A DNA stretch of 9,056 bases. Source: a bacterium (GTDB taxonomy: Bacteria; Latescibacterota; UBA2968; GCA-2709665). Below are positions 1-5,987 of the stretch, piece after piece. The notes under the pieces were generated by a model. It was not told where the DNA came from and ran no database searches. It saw only the letters and a list, made by a program, of their open reading frames with translations. The first letter of the stretch is position 1. Each line of letters opens with the position of its first letter. Made by a program: the position numbers and the translations under genes. Location: the NCBI GenBank assembly GCA_027619145.1, contig JAQCGA010000126.1, positions 1 through 9,056 of the forward strand. The letters run 5' to 3'.

Positions 1-243
1 AAAAATCACCTGCCCGGTACCCGCCTCTTCAAGTGCAGCCCGAAGTTCTTCATACGTCCGAACCGTTACGTCCCCACCTTCCAGGATATCCGAATACCCT
101 TTCCCACCGCCAATCGGATTTCCTGTCGGATTCCCTTCCGCACCAAATGTCGTATGTGCATCCGAAACTCCCATCTCGTCCCACCAGCGAGCGCATCGAT
201 CTGTCAACACACCATTGCCTATTTTTCGGACCATTTCAATCAT
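1..243 (-). CDS. Probable right-handed beta-helix protein, N-terminal part (polysaccharide-lyase-like), truncated by window start
   Basis: The first 81 residues of a gene whose remainder lies beyond position 1. The ATG at 243-241 overlaps the TGA stop of the M20 gene (ATGA), and GAGGGG lies 5 bases upstream of it. The segment has TFGAEGNPTGNPIGGG at about residues 31-46, then an acidic stretch (DILEGGD) and VRTYEELRAALEEAGTGQVIF up to the edge. A Gly/Asn-rich head, then 'v.t..eL..AL..a..G.vi.v', is how many pectate-lyase-like right-handed beta-helix proteins begin, with the last strand opening the helix. No hydrophobic signal peptide is visible: the N-terminus (MIEMVRKIGNGVL) is charged and short, so this copy looks cytoplasmic unless the true start differs. 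The catalytic region is not in the window, so lyase, hydrolase and non-enzymatic helix remain open. Its position at the end of a sugar catabolic operon fits a carbohydrate-active role. The family call is recall-based inference. Confidence 0.5.
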   Translation of the reverse strand, partial: MIEMVRKIGNGVLTDRCARWWDEMGVSDAHTTFGAEGNPTGNPIGGGKGYSDILEGGDVTVRTYEELRAALEEAGTGQVIF

Positions 244-1433
244 GCCGCCCCCTCGTTTGCAACCCCACAATACTGCATTGCCGTTAGCGCATACACCTTT
301 GCTGCATTTTCAATTCGTTCCACAGACACCCACTCGTTGTCTGAATGTGCCGTCTCGTTCGAAGGTCCATAATAAAATGTGGGCACCCCGCTTCCAGAAA
401 CGTATAGATTCGCATCTCCCACAATACGCCGCCCCACAAAAGCTGCTTCGTCCCCAACCACCACCTGGTGCGCCCATGCAGCAGCCTCTACAGACAAATC
501 GTCTTGCTCTGTTTCAAATGGTTCCCGTTCTTGCACCATTTCCACAGAAAACTTCAAATCACCTGCGATTGCGGACGGAGAAGCCAGGGACTTCAGCTCT
601 GTCAAAACCGATGCCGCCGTCTTCCCTGGCAACCATCGCCGCGTTCCTGTTAGCGTAAGCTTCGACGGCGTTCGGTTAAAATAATCGCCCGCCTGCACAA
701 TCCCCAGATCAATCCGTTCGGTCCCGGCCAACGGATGTGCGGCCCCTCCATCCAGTTCTTCTTGGCGCTTTGTGATCCGTGCAATCAGCTCCCCCAGAAA
801 CCGAATCGGGTTTTCCCCAAACGGCACGTAATTTGTATGCGTGCCACCCTTTGCAGAAGTTAAGGTGATGGTAAATACCATAGACCCCATACTCATCACC
901 CACAACTCGTCTGCACCTTCTACAATCAAAATTCGATCACATGCCGCACGCCCGCTTTTTATATCCTCAATCAACGCCAGCGGCCCATCTTTATTCGCCT
1001 CGGGCTCCTCATGCCCCACCACCGCGCTCAACAACAAATCGCCCTTCAATCGTACCCCAGAAGCCAACAACGCCTTCGCCGCTCCCAGAACAGCCGCCAT
1101 ACCGCTTTTCATATCCGTAGAACCGCGCCCGTAAATTCGATCTCCCTCCCGACGCACCGGCGTACAATCCCCGATCGGAATCGTATCCAGATGTCCGTTC
1201 AGATTCAACGTAGGCCCGCCACCTGTACCGCAAATCCGCGCATACAGGTTCGACCTACCCGGTGTCACCTCCCGCACATCCACCTCCAAGCCAAGATCCC
1301 GCAACTGCGATGCATAACAAAGACACACCTCGGCCTCGTCCATGGTCACACTCGGGATTTCCACCAACGTCAACGCCTGCTCGGCCATCCATGCCCCATC
1401 CATCGCTCCCAAAATTTCTTTCTCTGTGTTCAT
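240..1433 (-). CDS. M20 family metallopeptidase / amidohydrolase (ArgE/DapE/CPG2-like)
   Basis: A 397-residue two-zinc hydrolase of the M20 family, which cleaves amide bonds of N-acyl amino acids, dipeptides or carbamoyl compounds, usually in the cytoplasm. The canonical ligands are visible in order: NGHLDT with H81 and D83, GRGSTDMKSG with bridging D107, GHEEPE with base/ligand E142-E143, VEGAD with E172, and TAHSDNEW with H363. A dimerisation-domain histidine occurs in GGTHTNY (about H199). Length and domain order match full-length members, so the enzyme is probably active. The usual DEE and GEPT motifs are replaced by HEE and VEGAD, which places it away from classic ArgE/DapE. I chose the ATG at 1433 because it forms an ATGA overlap with the upstream hydrolase stop and has AGAGG 7 bases upstream; an in-frame GTG at 1451 has no such support. 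The substrate is unknown; next to an isochorismatase-type hydrolase it probably shares a C-N hydrolysis route. It should be cytosolic. Confidence 0.9.
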   Translation of the reverse strand: MNTEKEILGAMDGAWMAEQALTLVEIPSVTMDEAEVCLCYASQLRDLGLEVDVREVTPGRSNLYARICGTGGGPTLNLNGHLDTIPIGDCTPVRREGDRIYGRGSTDMKSGMAAVLGAAKALLASGVRLKGDLLLSAVVGHEEPEANKDGPLALIEDIKSGRAACDRILIVEGADELWVMSMGSMVFTITLTSAKGGTHTNYVPFGENPIRFLGELIARITKRQEELDGGAAHPLAGTERIDLGIVQAGDYFNRTPSKLTLTGTRRWLPGKTAASVLTELKSLASPSAIAGDLKFSVEMVQEREPFETEQDDLSVEAAAWAHQVVVGDEAAFVGRRIVGDANLYVSGSGVPTFYYGPSNETAHSDNEWVSVERIENAAKVYALTAMQYCGVANEGAA

Positions 1434-2170
1434 GGCGTCACCTCTTTGCACGCCAGGACAAATGCCTCCGACGTGGACGTATATCCCACGTTCGCCTCAA
1501 CAAACCGGACCCCCAACCAGGTAGCCCACTGCTCTGCCTCCGTCTCTGGATACTCTGTGGTACTGCAACAATCTCGCAGCACAGCCACCCTGTAATTTCG
1601 ATACATCGCATCCGTTACCGTTGTGCCCAAACAGATCCGCAAATCAAACCCAACCACCACCAGATTGCGTACCGAAAGGCTTCGCAACAAAGAATCCAGA
1701 TGCGTCTCAAAAAAACCGCTATACATCTGCTTCTGAATAAAATGATCGCCCTCTTCTGGTGCAATCACCTTCGAAAAAGAAAGCACATCGTTCGGCTCCT
1801 GCCAGGCCTCCAGCACATCTATCCCACACGTCCGAATCGACATATTCCGCCACTCCGTGTGTTCATTCGTAGACGGTGCCAGATAATTATTCAGGTAAAT
1901 AACCGGCAAACCCACCGCCCGGGCAGCATCTTTTGCCGGACGAATATGGTCCACCACAATGTCCTTGTTCCGCTGCACAGCCGCTCGATACAACTCCGGC
2001 GCATCACCCAGATCACAATCGTCGTCGTACCCCTTCCCGTACACATCCACCATCAAAAACGCCGTCTCTTCCAGTTTGAATTCCAACTCCTCGCTGGCGT
2101 AACCTTTATGTGCATCTGGTGGATACTGGCGGTAGTACCGTCCAGAAAACCGTATCGAATCGCTCATCAT
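1430..2170 (-). CDS. Isochorismatase-fold cysteine hydrolase (RutB-like active-site region)
   Basis: A 246-residue member of the isochorismatase/nicotinamidase superfamily, which hydrolyses amide or ureido C-N bonds through a Cys-Asp-Lys triad. Visible residues are D42 in FLMVDVYGKG, K147 in IQKQMYSGFF and C180 in GFDLRICLGTTVTDA, followed by the usual strand RVAVLRDC. The run YSGFFETHLDSLLRS resembles the ureidoacrylate amidohydrolase RutB (from memory, YSGFFNTPLDSILRS), but no other rut genes are present, so I give no symbol. The N-terminus (about residues 1-35) is an extension containing GRYYRQYPP, shared in part with the other cysteine hydrolase at 5988-6761. The start ATG at 2170 overlaps the kinase stop as TAATG; a second ATG follows immediately at 2167 and is slightly better spaced from AAAGGA, so either may be used. 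Its stop overlaps the M20 start, implying translational coupling. The substrate is unknown, probably a carbamoyl or amide intermediate (inference). Confidence 0.88.
   Translation of the reverse strand: MMSDSIRFSGRYYRQYPPDAHKGYASEELEFKLEETAFLMVDVYGKGYDDDCDLGDAPELYRAAVQRNKDIVVDHIRPAKDAARAVGLPVIYLNNYLAPSTNEHTEWRNMSIRTCGIDVLEAWQEPNDVLSFSKVIAPEEGDHFIQKQMYSGFFETHLDSLLRSLSVRNLVVVGFDLRICLGTTVTDAMYRNYRVAVLRDCCSTTEYPETEAEQWATWLGVRFVEANVGYTSTSEAFVLACKEVTP
1441..1445 (-). promoter_or_regulatory. Shine-Dalgarno site deciding the M20 start
   Basis: AGAGG, 7 bases upstream of the ATG at 1433, sits inside the end of the upstream hydrolase gene. It favours the ATG at 1433 over the in-frame GTG at 1451, which it would lie downstream of. 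Confidence 0.6.
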
Positions 2171-3087
2171 TATCCTTTCATCTCCCGTTCAAAAACCCTG
2201 AATTCCGGAGGCAATCCCGGCATTCCACTTTCCTGGGTAGCCACGTACGCGCCCACCCGATTGGCCAGCTCTGCACAGGTCTCGGCATTCTGCCCCGCAA
2301 GCATCCCCACTGTAAACGCAGCCGCAAAAGCATCTCCAGCACCCACGGTATTCACCACCTCAACATGTATGCCCGGTGCCACCATCTCTCCGCCGGAACC
2401 CATTACCCGACAACCCCTGCTCCCCACCGTAACCAAAACCCACGAAATGCCAAAGCGCTCCCGCACCTGCTGAAGAAATGCCGCCCCATCCTGCTCTCCT
2501 CCCAGATACTCCCGTAAAACTCGAATCTCTTCTCCGTTCAATTTAAGCATATCCGCCATGTACAACGAGTTCAGCACCACCTCTTTGGAGTGGTACTCTT
2601 GACGAAAGTTTAAGTCCAGCACCTTTAAACAATCGTCCGGTAGCCCAGCCACAAACCGCTGAATCGTCTCCCGGCTCACCCGCGCACGCTGTGCAAGCGT
2701 ACCAAAACAAACGGCCTGCACAGACTCAACCAGAACCTCCATATGTTCTTCCCAATGAATCGCATCCCATGCCACCGGTGCCAGAATCTCGTATTCCGGA
2801 TCACCGCCTACCAGCCGCACTTCTACCGCGCCCGTCGGATCCCTATCATCCTGCTGAACAAACCCTACATCCACACCCTTTTCCGCCAGCACCCGCAACG
2901 CCTCCGCACCGTCCGGATCGCTTCCCACCCGGCTGACCAGACAAACCTCGGCCCCCAGCGATGCCGCAGCCACCGCAAAATTGGCCGGTGCCCCTCCCAA
3001 CCTCGATCCATCCGGAAACCGATCCCACAACACTTCTCCAAGCGCAACAATCCTGGGGCGCTCCTGTTTCTGCTCGTTCAACGCCAT
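2170..3087 (-). CDS. PfkB family carbohydrate kinase (fructokinase-like)
   Basis: A 305-residue ribokinase-fold sugar kinase that transfers phosphate from ATP to a sugar. The N-terminal strand IVALGEVLWD is followed by the first PfkB signature GGAPANFAVAAASLG (residues 31-45) and VSRVGSDPDG. The C-terminal signature NTVGAGDAFAAAF spans residues 246-258 with catalytic base D252. KLNGEEI (about 182-188) matches the 'N..E' motif near the phosphate/Mg site. Length and motif order are those of a complete enzyme, and GGAPAN with GEVLWD is typical of fructokinases, though 2-keto-3-deoxygluconate and other furanose kinases share the fold. It starts two bases after the oxidoreductase stop with no strong Shine-Dalgarno site, suggesting translational coupling, and ends in TAATG overlap with the hydrolase. 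It probably phosphorylates the sugar released or remodelled by the upstream oxidoreductase and isomerase (inference). Confidence 0.9.
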   Translation of the reverse strand: MALNEQKQERPRIVALGEVLWDRFPDGSRLGGAPANFAVAAASLGAEVCLVSRVGSDPDGAEALRVLAEKGVDVGFVQQDDRDPTGAVEVRLVGGDPEYEILAPVAWDAIHWEEHMEVLVESVQAVCFGTLAQRARVSRETIQRFVAGLPDDCLKVLDLNFRQEYHSKEVVLNSLYMADMLKLNGEEIRVLREYLGGEQDGAAFLQQVRERFGISWVLVTVGSRGCRVMGSGGEMVAPGIHVEVVNTVGAGDAFAAAFTVGMLAGQNAETCAELANRVGAYVATQESGMPGLPPEFRVFEREMKG

Positions 3088-3089
3088 GC

Positions 3090-4073
3090 CTAAATAGCTA
3101 CTTTCACCGGCTTCTTCTGCACCACGGACTTATAAGCAGCCTCGGAAAGCCGCGCTACCTGAAGTGCAAAATCAGGTAACTCGTAGCCCCGGCCACCACT
3201 CCGAATCCACGCAAAAAAAGCCTCGTCCGGTGAGGTCTCCTTGATCCTTGCCGGAATACGCATTGGCTCGCCATTTACCATGACAGATTCCACCTTCCAC
3301 TGATGCAACTGAAACACAATACAACCCGCACTGCCGTGAATCGCAATCCGCTCATCGTGCCGGCTCGCGTTGCCAAACGTATTCAACGTCCCCAGCGCAC
3401 CGCCTTTAAACCGCACATTTACAACTGCATTGATATCTACCTTCATGTCAGCATTGTCCATAAATGCCGTCACTTCGGCGGGTTCCAATCCTGTAATCCA
3501 CAACGCAGAAGCCACCAGGTGGCTACCCGTGTCCATAAACATCCCACCGCCGGATAGTTCCGGGTCCAGCCGCCATCCTTTGATCCCGCCCCAGTTCTGC
3601 GTTACATACGCCACCACGCCGCGCAACTCGCCAACGGCCCCCGTCCGTACCAGCTCGCGTGCGTACATATGCGGTGCATAATAATTCCGCTGATAACTCA
3701 CCTGCAAAAAGCGCTTCTGCTTTTCGGCCAGAGCGATCAACGCCTTTGAATGTCGCGTAGATGTCGTCAGCGGTTTCTCCACCAGCACATGCAATTCTCT
3801 CTCCAGGGCCAACCGGGCCTGCTCATAATGCATCGAATGCGGCGAACTGATAAACACCGCATCCAGCTCCTCCTGGCGTACCATCTTCTTGTAATCTTCA
3901 TAGTGCGCAATTTCGCGCCCGTATTTCTCCATCAGTGTGCGCGCCTGTGCCCCATCTGGGTCCGCCACGCAAACCAGAGTCACATCGTTATCCGCCAGAA
4001 TCCGCGGCACGTGTGCACCCCGCATATTGCCACCGCAGCCAATCAACCCCAGCCGAATCTTCTTCTTTGCCAT
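3090..4073 (-). CDS. Gfo/Idh/MocA family NAD(P)-dependent oxidoreductase
   Basis: A 327-residue sugar/inositol-type dehydrogenase. The N-terminal Rossmann fold shows RLGLIGCGGNMRGAHVP with the GxGGxxG-like loop near residues 12-20 and an acidic turn after CVAD (about 36-39). The family marker EKPLTT lies at about 99-104, and the C-terminal substrate domain carries GGGMFMDTGSH with catalytic-type D and H near 181 and 185. Members oxidise or reduce hydroxyls of sugars, inositols or amino sugars, sometimes as a transient keto step. I start at ATG 4073 rather than GTG 4076, because GGAGGA is 7 bases from the ATG but only 4 from the GTG; the difference is one residue. The gene follows the PhyH oxygenase after about 25 bases and is two bases from the kinase. 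A redox role on the same sugar that the isomerase and kinase handle is inferred. The exact substrate is not determinable. Confidence 0.92.
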   Translation of the reverse strand: MAKKKIRLGLIGCGGNMRGAHVPRILADNDVTLVCVADPDGAQARTLMEKYGREIAHYEDYKKMVRQEELDAVFISSPHSMHYEQARLALERELHVLVEKPLTTSTRHSKALIALAEKQKRFLQVSYQRNYYAPHMYARELVRTGAVGELRGVVAYVTQNWGGIKGWRLDPELSGGGMFMDTGSHLVASALWITGLEPAEVTAFMDNADMKVDINAVVNVRFKGGALGTLNTFGNASRHDERIAIHGSAGCIVFQLHQWKVESVMVNGEPMRIPARIKETSPDEAFFAWIRSGGRGYELPDFALQVARLSEAAYKSVVQKKPVKVAI

Positions 4074-4080
4074 CACACGC

Positions 4081-4086
4081 TCCTCC
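4081..4086 (-). promoter_or_regulatory. Shine-Dalgarno site deciding the oxidoreductase start
   Basis: GGAGGA ends 7 bases before the ATG at 4073 and only 4 bases before the alternative GTG at 4076, so the ATG is preferred. Confidence 0.7.
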
Positions 4087-4098
4087 AGTTCACCTCAA

Positions 4099-4944
4099 TT
4101 ACCTTTTGGCCTCCCACGACCTCAACCCCACTAATTTCTCACCCAATTCCGTCAACTCAGCCGTCCGGTACTCCCGCTGTTCAATCCCACGAGGATCCCC
4201 CGGAAATGCTTTTCCACTTGGAGACAGCTTTTCTCGCCACATTCGGATACGCTGCTCCCGACCCTCCTTATTGTCTTCTTGAGCTGGAGACATCGTAATA
4301 TACTGCGCCAGCCGTGGAAGATCCGAGGTGTTCTGGCCATTGCCGTGTGGAAGCAGGCTGTGCCAGATCAGCAAATCGCCTGCTTTTCCGGGAATCGCCT
4401 TCACCTCCAGGCCCTCCAGATTTGGACGGCGCGGATCTCTGTCTTCTGGCTGTGTCTTCACCCACTCCTCAAATGTTCGGTGGAACCCCGGCACGCACTG
4501 GAACCCGCCCTGGTTCTCTGCCGTATCCGTCAGGTACAAAACGCCCTGTACTTTCAGCCCGGCAAGTGGAACCGACGTATCCATATCCCAATGCACCATC
4601 CCCTTATGATCCCAGTCTGGCTTATCCGGACGTGCCGGAGGTTTCATATTCGCACGATCCATACTTACCCACAACTTTTCTGTACCCCAGATCTCCGAAA
4701 ACACCTCGTGTACACGCGGGTGTTGCCTGTTATTCCACAGAGCCTGATGCTGGTACACCTCCACCATACCCCCGGTCCGATGCGGCTCCCGGTACCAATC
4801 ATCCGGATCGTCCCGATCCATCCCCAGGAAATTCCACACCAGATCTACCACCGCATCCAAATTCTCCTGTGGTACCGCATTATGAACCACCACATACCCG
4901 TTCTCTTCCCAGAACGCCCTGTCACCCTCGCTCAAAACTCCCAT
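4099..4944 (-). CDS. PhyH-like Fe(II)/2-oxoglutarate dioxygenase (divergent subtype)
   Basis: A 281-residue protein of the phytanoyl-CoA dioxygenase superfamily, whose members hydroxylate or demethylate small molecules using Fe(II), O2 and 2-oxoglutarate. It opens with the family-typical 'FWEENGYVVVHNAV'. The iron-binding triad is H118 and D120 in MVHWDMD with H200 in LLPHGNGQN, and R211 in LPRLAQY is the likely 2-oxoglutarate anchor. VPGFHRTF (about 151-158) is the conserved cap motif. The HWD region, with VPLAGLKVQGVLYLTD after it, differs from the HQDSAYWP type in the other PhyH gene here, so the two probably act on different substrates. GAGGAG lies 5 bases before the ATG at 4944. The C-terminal 65 residues are charged and include SPSGKAFPGDPRGIEQREY, as in many members of this subtype. 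Spacing of 14 bases to the upstream isomerase and 25 to the next gene supports co-transcription. The substrate is unknown; a bacterial sugar ether or N-methyl group is plausible. Confidence 0.88.
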   Translation of the reverse strand: MGVLSEGDRAFWEENGYVVVHNAVPQENLDAVVDLVWNFLGMDRDDPDDWYREPHRTGGMVEVYQHQALWNNRQHPRVHEVFSEIWGTEKLWVSMDRANMKPPARPDKPDWDHKGMVHWDMDTSVPLAGLKVQGVLYLTDTAENQGGFQCVPGFHRTFEEWVKTQPEDRDPRRPNLEGLEVKAIPGKAGDLLIWHSLLPHGNGQNTSDLPRLAQYITMSPAQEDNKEGREQRIRMWREKLSPSGKAFPGDPRGIEQREYRTAELTELGEKLVGLRSWEAKR

Positions 4945-4958
4945 ACGCTCTCCTCATC

Positions 4959-5786
4959 TCATCGAGCCAATTGTGACCGTACAAATTTCAAATTTCGCAA
5001 CGAATTCGCCTCTAATGCCCCAAACTCGGTCTCCGCAACCTCAAATATATCCGGGTGAATATCCAGATGTGTTTCCACCACCACAAACCCCTCGTACCCA
5101 TCCTCCTTCAGCGCCCGGAACTGTCCGGGCCAATCCACCACACCTTCTTCCGCCAACGCCCATTTTCCAGATACCGCATTAAAATTCTTCACGTGCATAT
5201 GCGTAACCAGATCCTTCAACGCCTCGTATTCATCTGGAAACGGAACCGCAGAACCAGCCCGAGCAGAATTTCCCGGATCCCAGCAAAGCCCCATACGATC
5301 CACCCCAATTTCCCGAACCATCTGCGCGGCTTCCACACCTGTTGCACCCCAGCATACCGCTTCATTTTCCAGCACCAGACGACAACCCGCCCGGGCGGCA
5401 ATCTCCGCCATCTCATCCAGCCGGCCCATCACCGCTCCCGGAACGTGCCCTTCTTCTGCTCGTTCAAACCCAAAACAAGAAACCAGATCTGTGCCCCAGC
5501 GCTTCGCCCATTCACAAGCGCGGGGTAACCCATTTTCGATCCCATCCAGCACAGCAGGATCATCTACCGATCCCTTAAAAAACCCTGGAGAAACCGCAGA
5601 TACCTCCAACCCTGCATCTTGAATTCGCGCATAAAACACCTCCAGTTCCGCATCCGAAACCCGAGGGAATCGTCCACCAACCAGAGAACGTACCTCAACA
5701 AAAGACACACCCCATTGGGCGGCCAGATCGATGGCACGCTCCGGATCTTTGCGGTTGATCTCATCTGTAAAAATGGAAACCTGCAT
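4959..5786 (-). CDS. Sugar phosphate isomerase/epimerase (xylose-isomerase-like TIM barrel)
   Basis: A 275-residue divalent-metal TIM-barrel enzyme of the AP-endonuclease-2/xylose-isomerase-like superfamily, which interconverts keto sugars or their relatives. The N-terminal strand QVSIFTDEI starts the barrel, and E31 in FVEVRS lies on the second strand. The metal-site residues appear in order: E140 in LVLENE, D170 in CWDPGN, H196/H198 in THMHVKN and E239 in VVVETH. Length is normal for the family. The reading frame is open further upstream to 5900, but those codons cross the hairpin repeats and look non-coding. ATG 5786 has GGAGG 7 bases upstream and opens directly on the first beta strand, so I use it. 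It is the first gene of the tight downstream block and follows the only long gap in the cluster, so its expression could be set separately. Epimerase versus isomerase, and phosphorylated versus free sugar, cannot be decided from sequence. Confidence 0.9.
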   Translation of the reverse strand: MQVSIFTDEINRKDPERAIDLAAQWGVSFVEVRSLVGGRFPRVSDAELEVFYARIQDAGLEVSAVSPGFFKGSVDDPAVLDGIENGLPRACEWAKRWGTDLVSCFGFERAEEGHVPGAVMGRLDEMAEIAARAGCRLVLENEAVCWGATGVEAAQMVREIGVDRMGLCWDPGNSARAGSAVPFPDEYEALKDLVTHMHVKNFNAVSGKWALAEEGVVDWPGQFRALKEDGYEGFVVVETHLDIHPDIFEVAETEFGALEANSLRNLKFVRSQLAR

Positions 5787-5793
5787 CGAAAGC

Positions 5794-5798
5794 CCTCC
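5794..5798 (-). promoter_or_regulatory. Shine-Dalgarno site deciding the isomerase start
   Basis: GGAGG, 7 bases from the ATG at 5786, fixes the start and rules against the longer open frame to 5900. A perfect hairpin ends only 4 bases upstream of it. Confidence 0.7.
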
Positions 5799-5802
5799 CC
5801 CC

Positions 5803-5819
5803 GCCCGGCTTTGCCGGGC
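5803..5819. repeat. Perfect 7-bp hairpin (GCCCGGC, loop TTT)
   Basis: Bases 5803-5809 pair exactly with 5813-5819 around a three-base loop. No run of T follows in the direction of transcription (minus strand), so it does not look like a standard intrinsic terminator. It sits next to the isomerase ribosome binding site and beside a second hairpin at 5822-5846, forming a typical dispersed intergenic palindromic unit. Confidence 0.75.
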
Positions 5820-5821
5820 AT

Positions 5822-5846
5822 CCCTCTCCCACGTTGCGGGAGAGGG
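5822..5846. repeat. Perfect 9-bp hairpin (CCCTCTCCC / GGGAGAGGG)
   Basis: Bases 5822-5830 pair exactly with 5838-5846 around a seven-base loop. CCCTCTCCC...GGGAGAGGG palindromes are familiar as multi-copy intergenic repeats in several bacterial genomes; only one copy is visible here, so repetition in this genome is inference. It may stabilise the transcript end or act as a transcription or translation modulator. Confidence 0.75.
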
Positions 5847-5987
5847 GCCGATGGTAACATCAAACCCTGCTACGGCTGCGAAGCGCCGAGGTTGAGGCAA
5901 CCGGAGCCCTCGTGCGTCCTCTTGATACCTGAAGCGCCTTCGCTGCGTCCTTCCACAAGGCCGATTGGGGAAATTTTTAAATACCCG

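Larger units (their letters stand above)
5787..5987. other. Intergenic region between the cysteine hydrolase and the isomerase
   Basis: This is the only gap above about 30 bases in the window. It holds the two perfect hairpins (5803-5819, 5822-5846), a small GGTTG/CAACC stem (5890-5902), alternating 8-base direct repeats (gaagcgcc at 5880 and 5931; tgcgtcct at 5913 and 5944) and an AT-rich stretch at 5971-5981 just after the hydrolase stop. I find no convincing -35/-10 pair and no hairpin followed by a T-run on the minus strand. The gap may separate two transcription units, or it may be a repeat inserted within one operon. Confidence 0.6.

Noticed and set aside
1430..2170. Naming the hydrolase rutB
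   Set aside because: The active-site region resembles RutB, but the gene has no other rut neighbours and the Cys loop (DLRIC) differs from what I recall of that enzyme.
1262..2473. A 403-codon open frame on the plus strand
   Set aside because: It lies antisense to the M20, cysteine hydrolase and kinase genes, whose motifs and overlaps are clear. Its translation is rich in Pro, Arg, His and Ser with no recognisable motif, as expected from the complement of GC-rich coding sequence.
4279..5058. Long plus-strand frames opposite the PhyH gene (also 4314-4976)
   Set aside because: They are shadows of the oxygenase gene, with no family motif and low-complexity Pro/Ser/Arg-rich translations.
5803..5846. 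Rho-independent terminator
   Set aside because: Strong stems are present, but no T-run follows either stem on the minus strand and the next gene's ribosome binding site is immediately adjacent.
5787..5900. Upstream extension of the isomerase reading frame to 5900
   Set aside because: The extra 38 codons run through two perfect hairpins and encode a Gly/Arg-rich sequence unlike the family; a good ribosome binding site supports ATG 5786.
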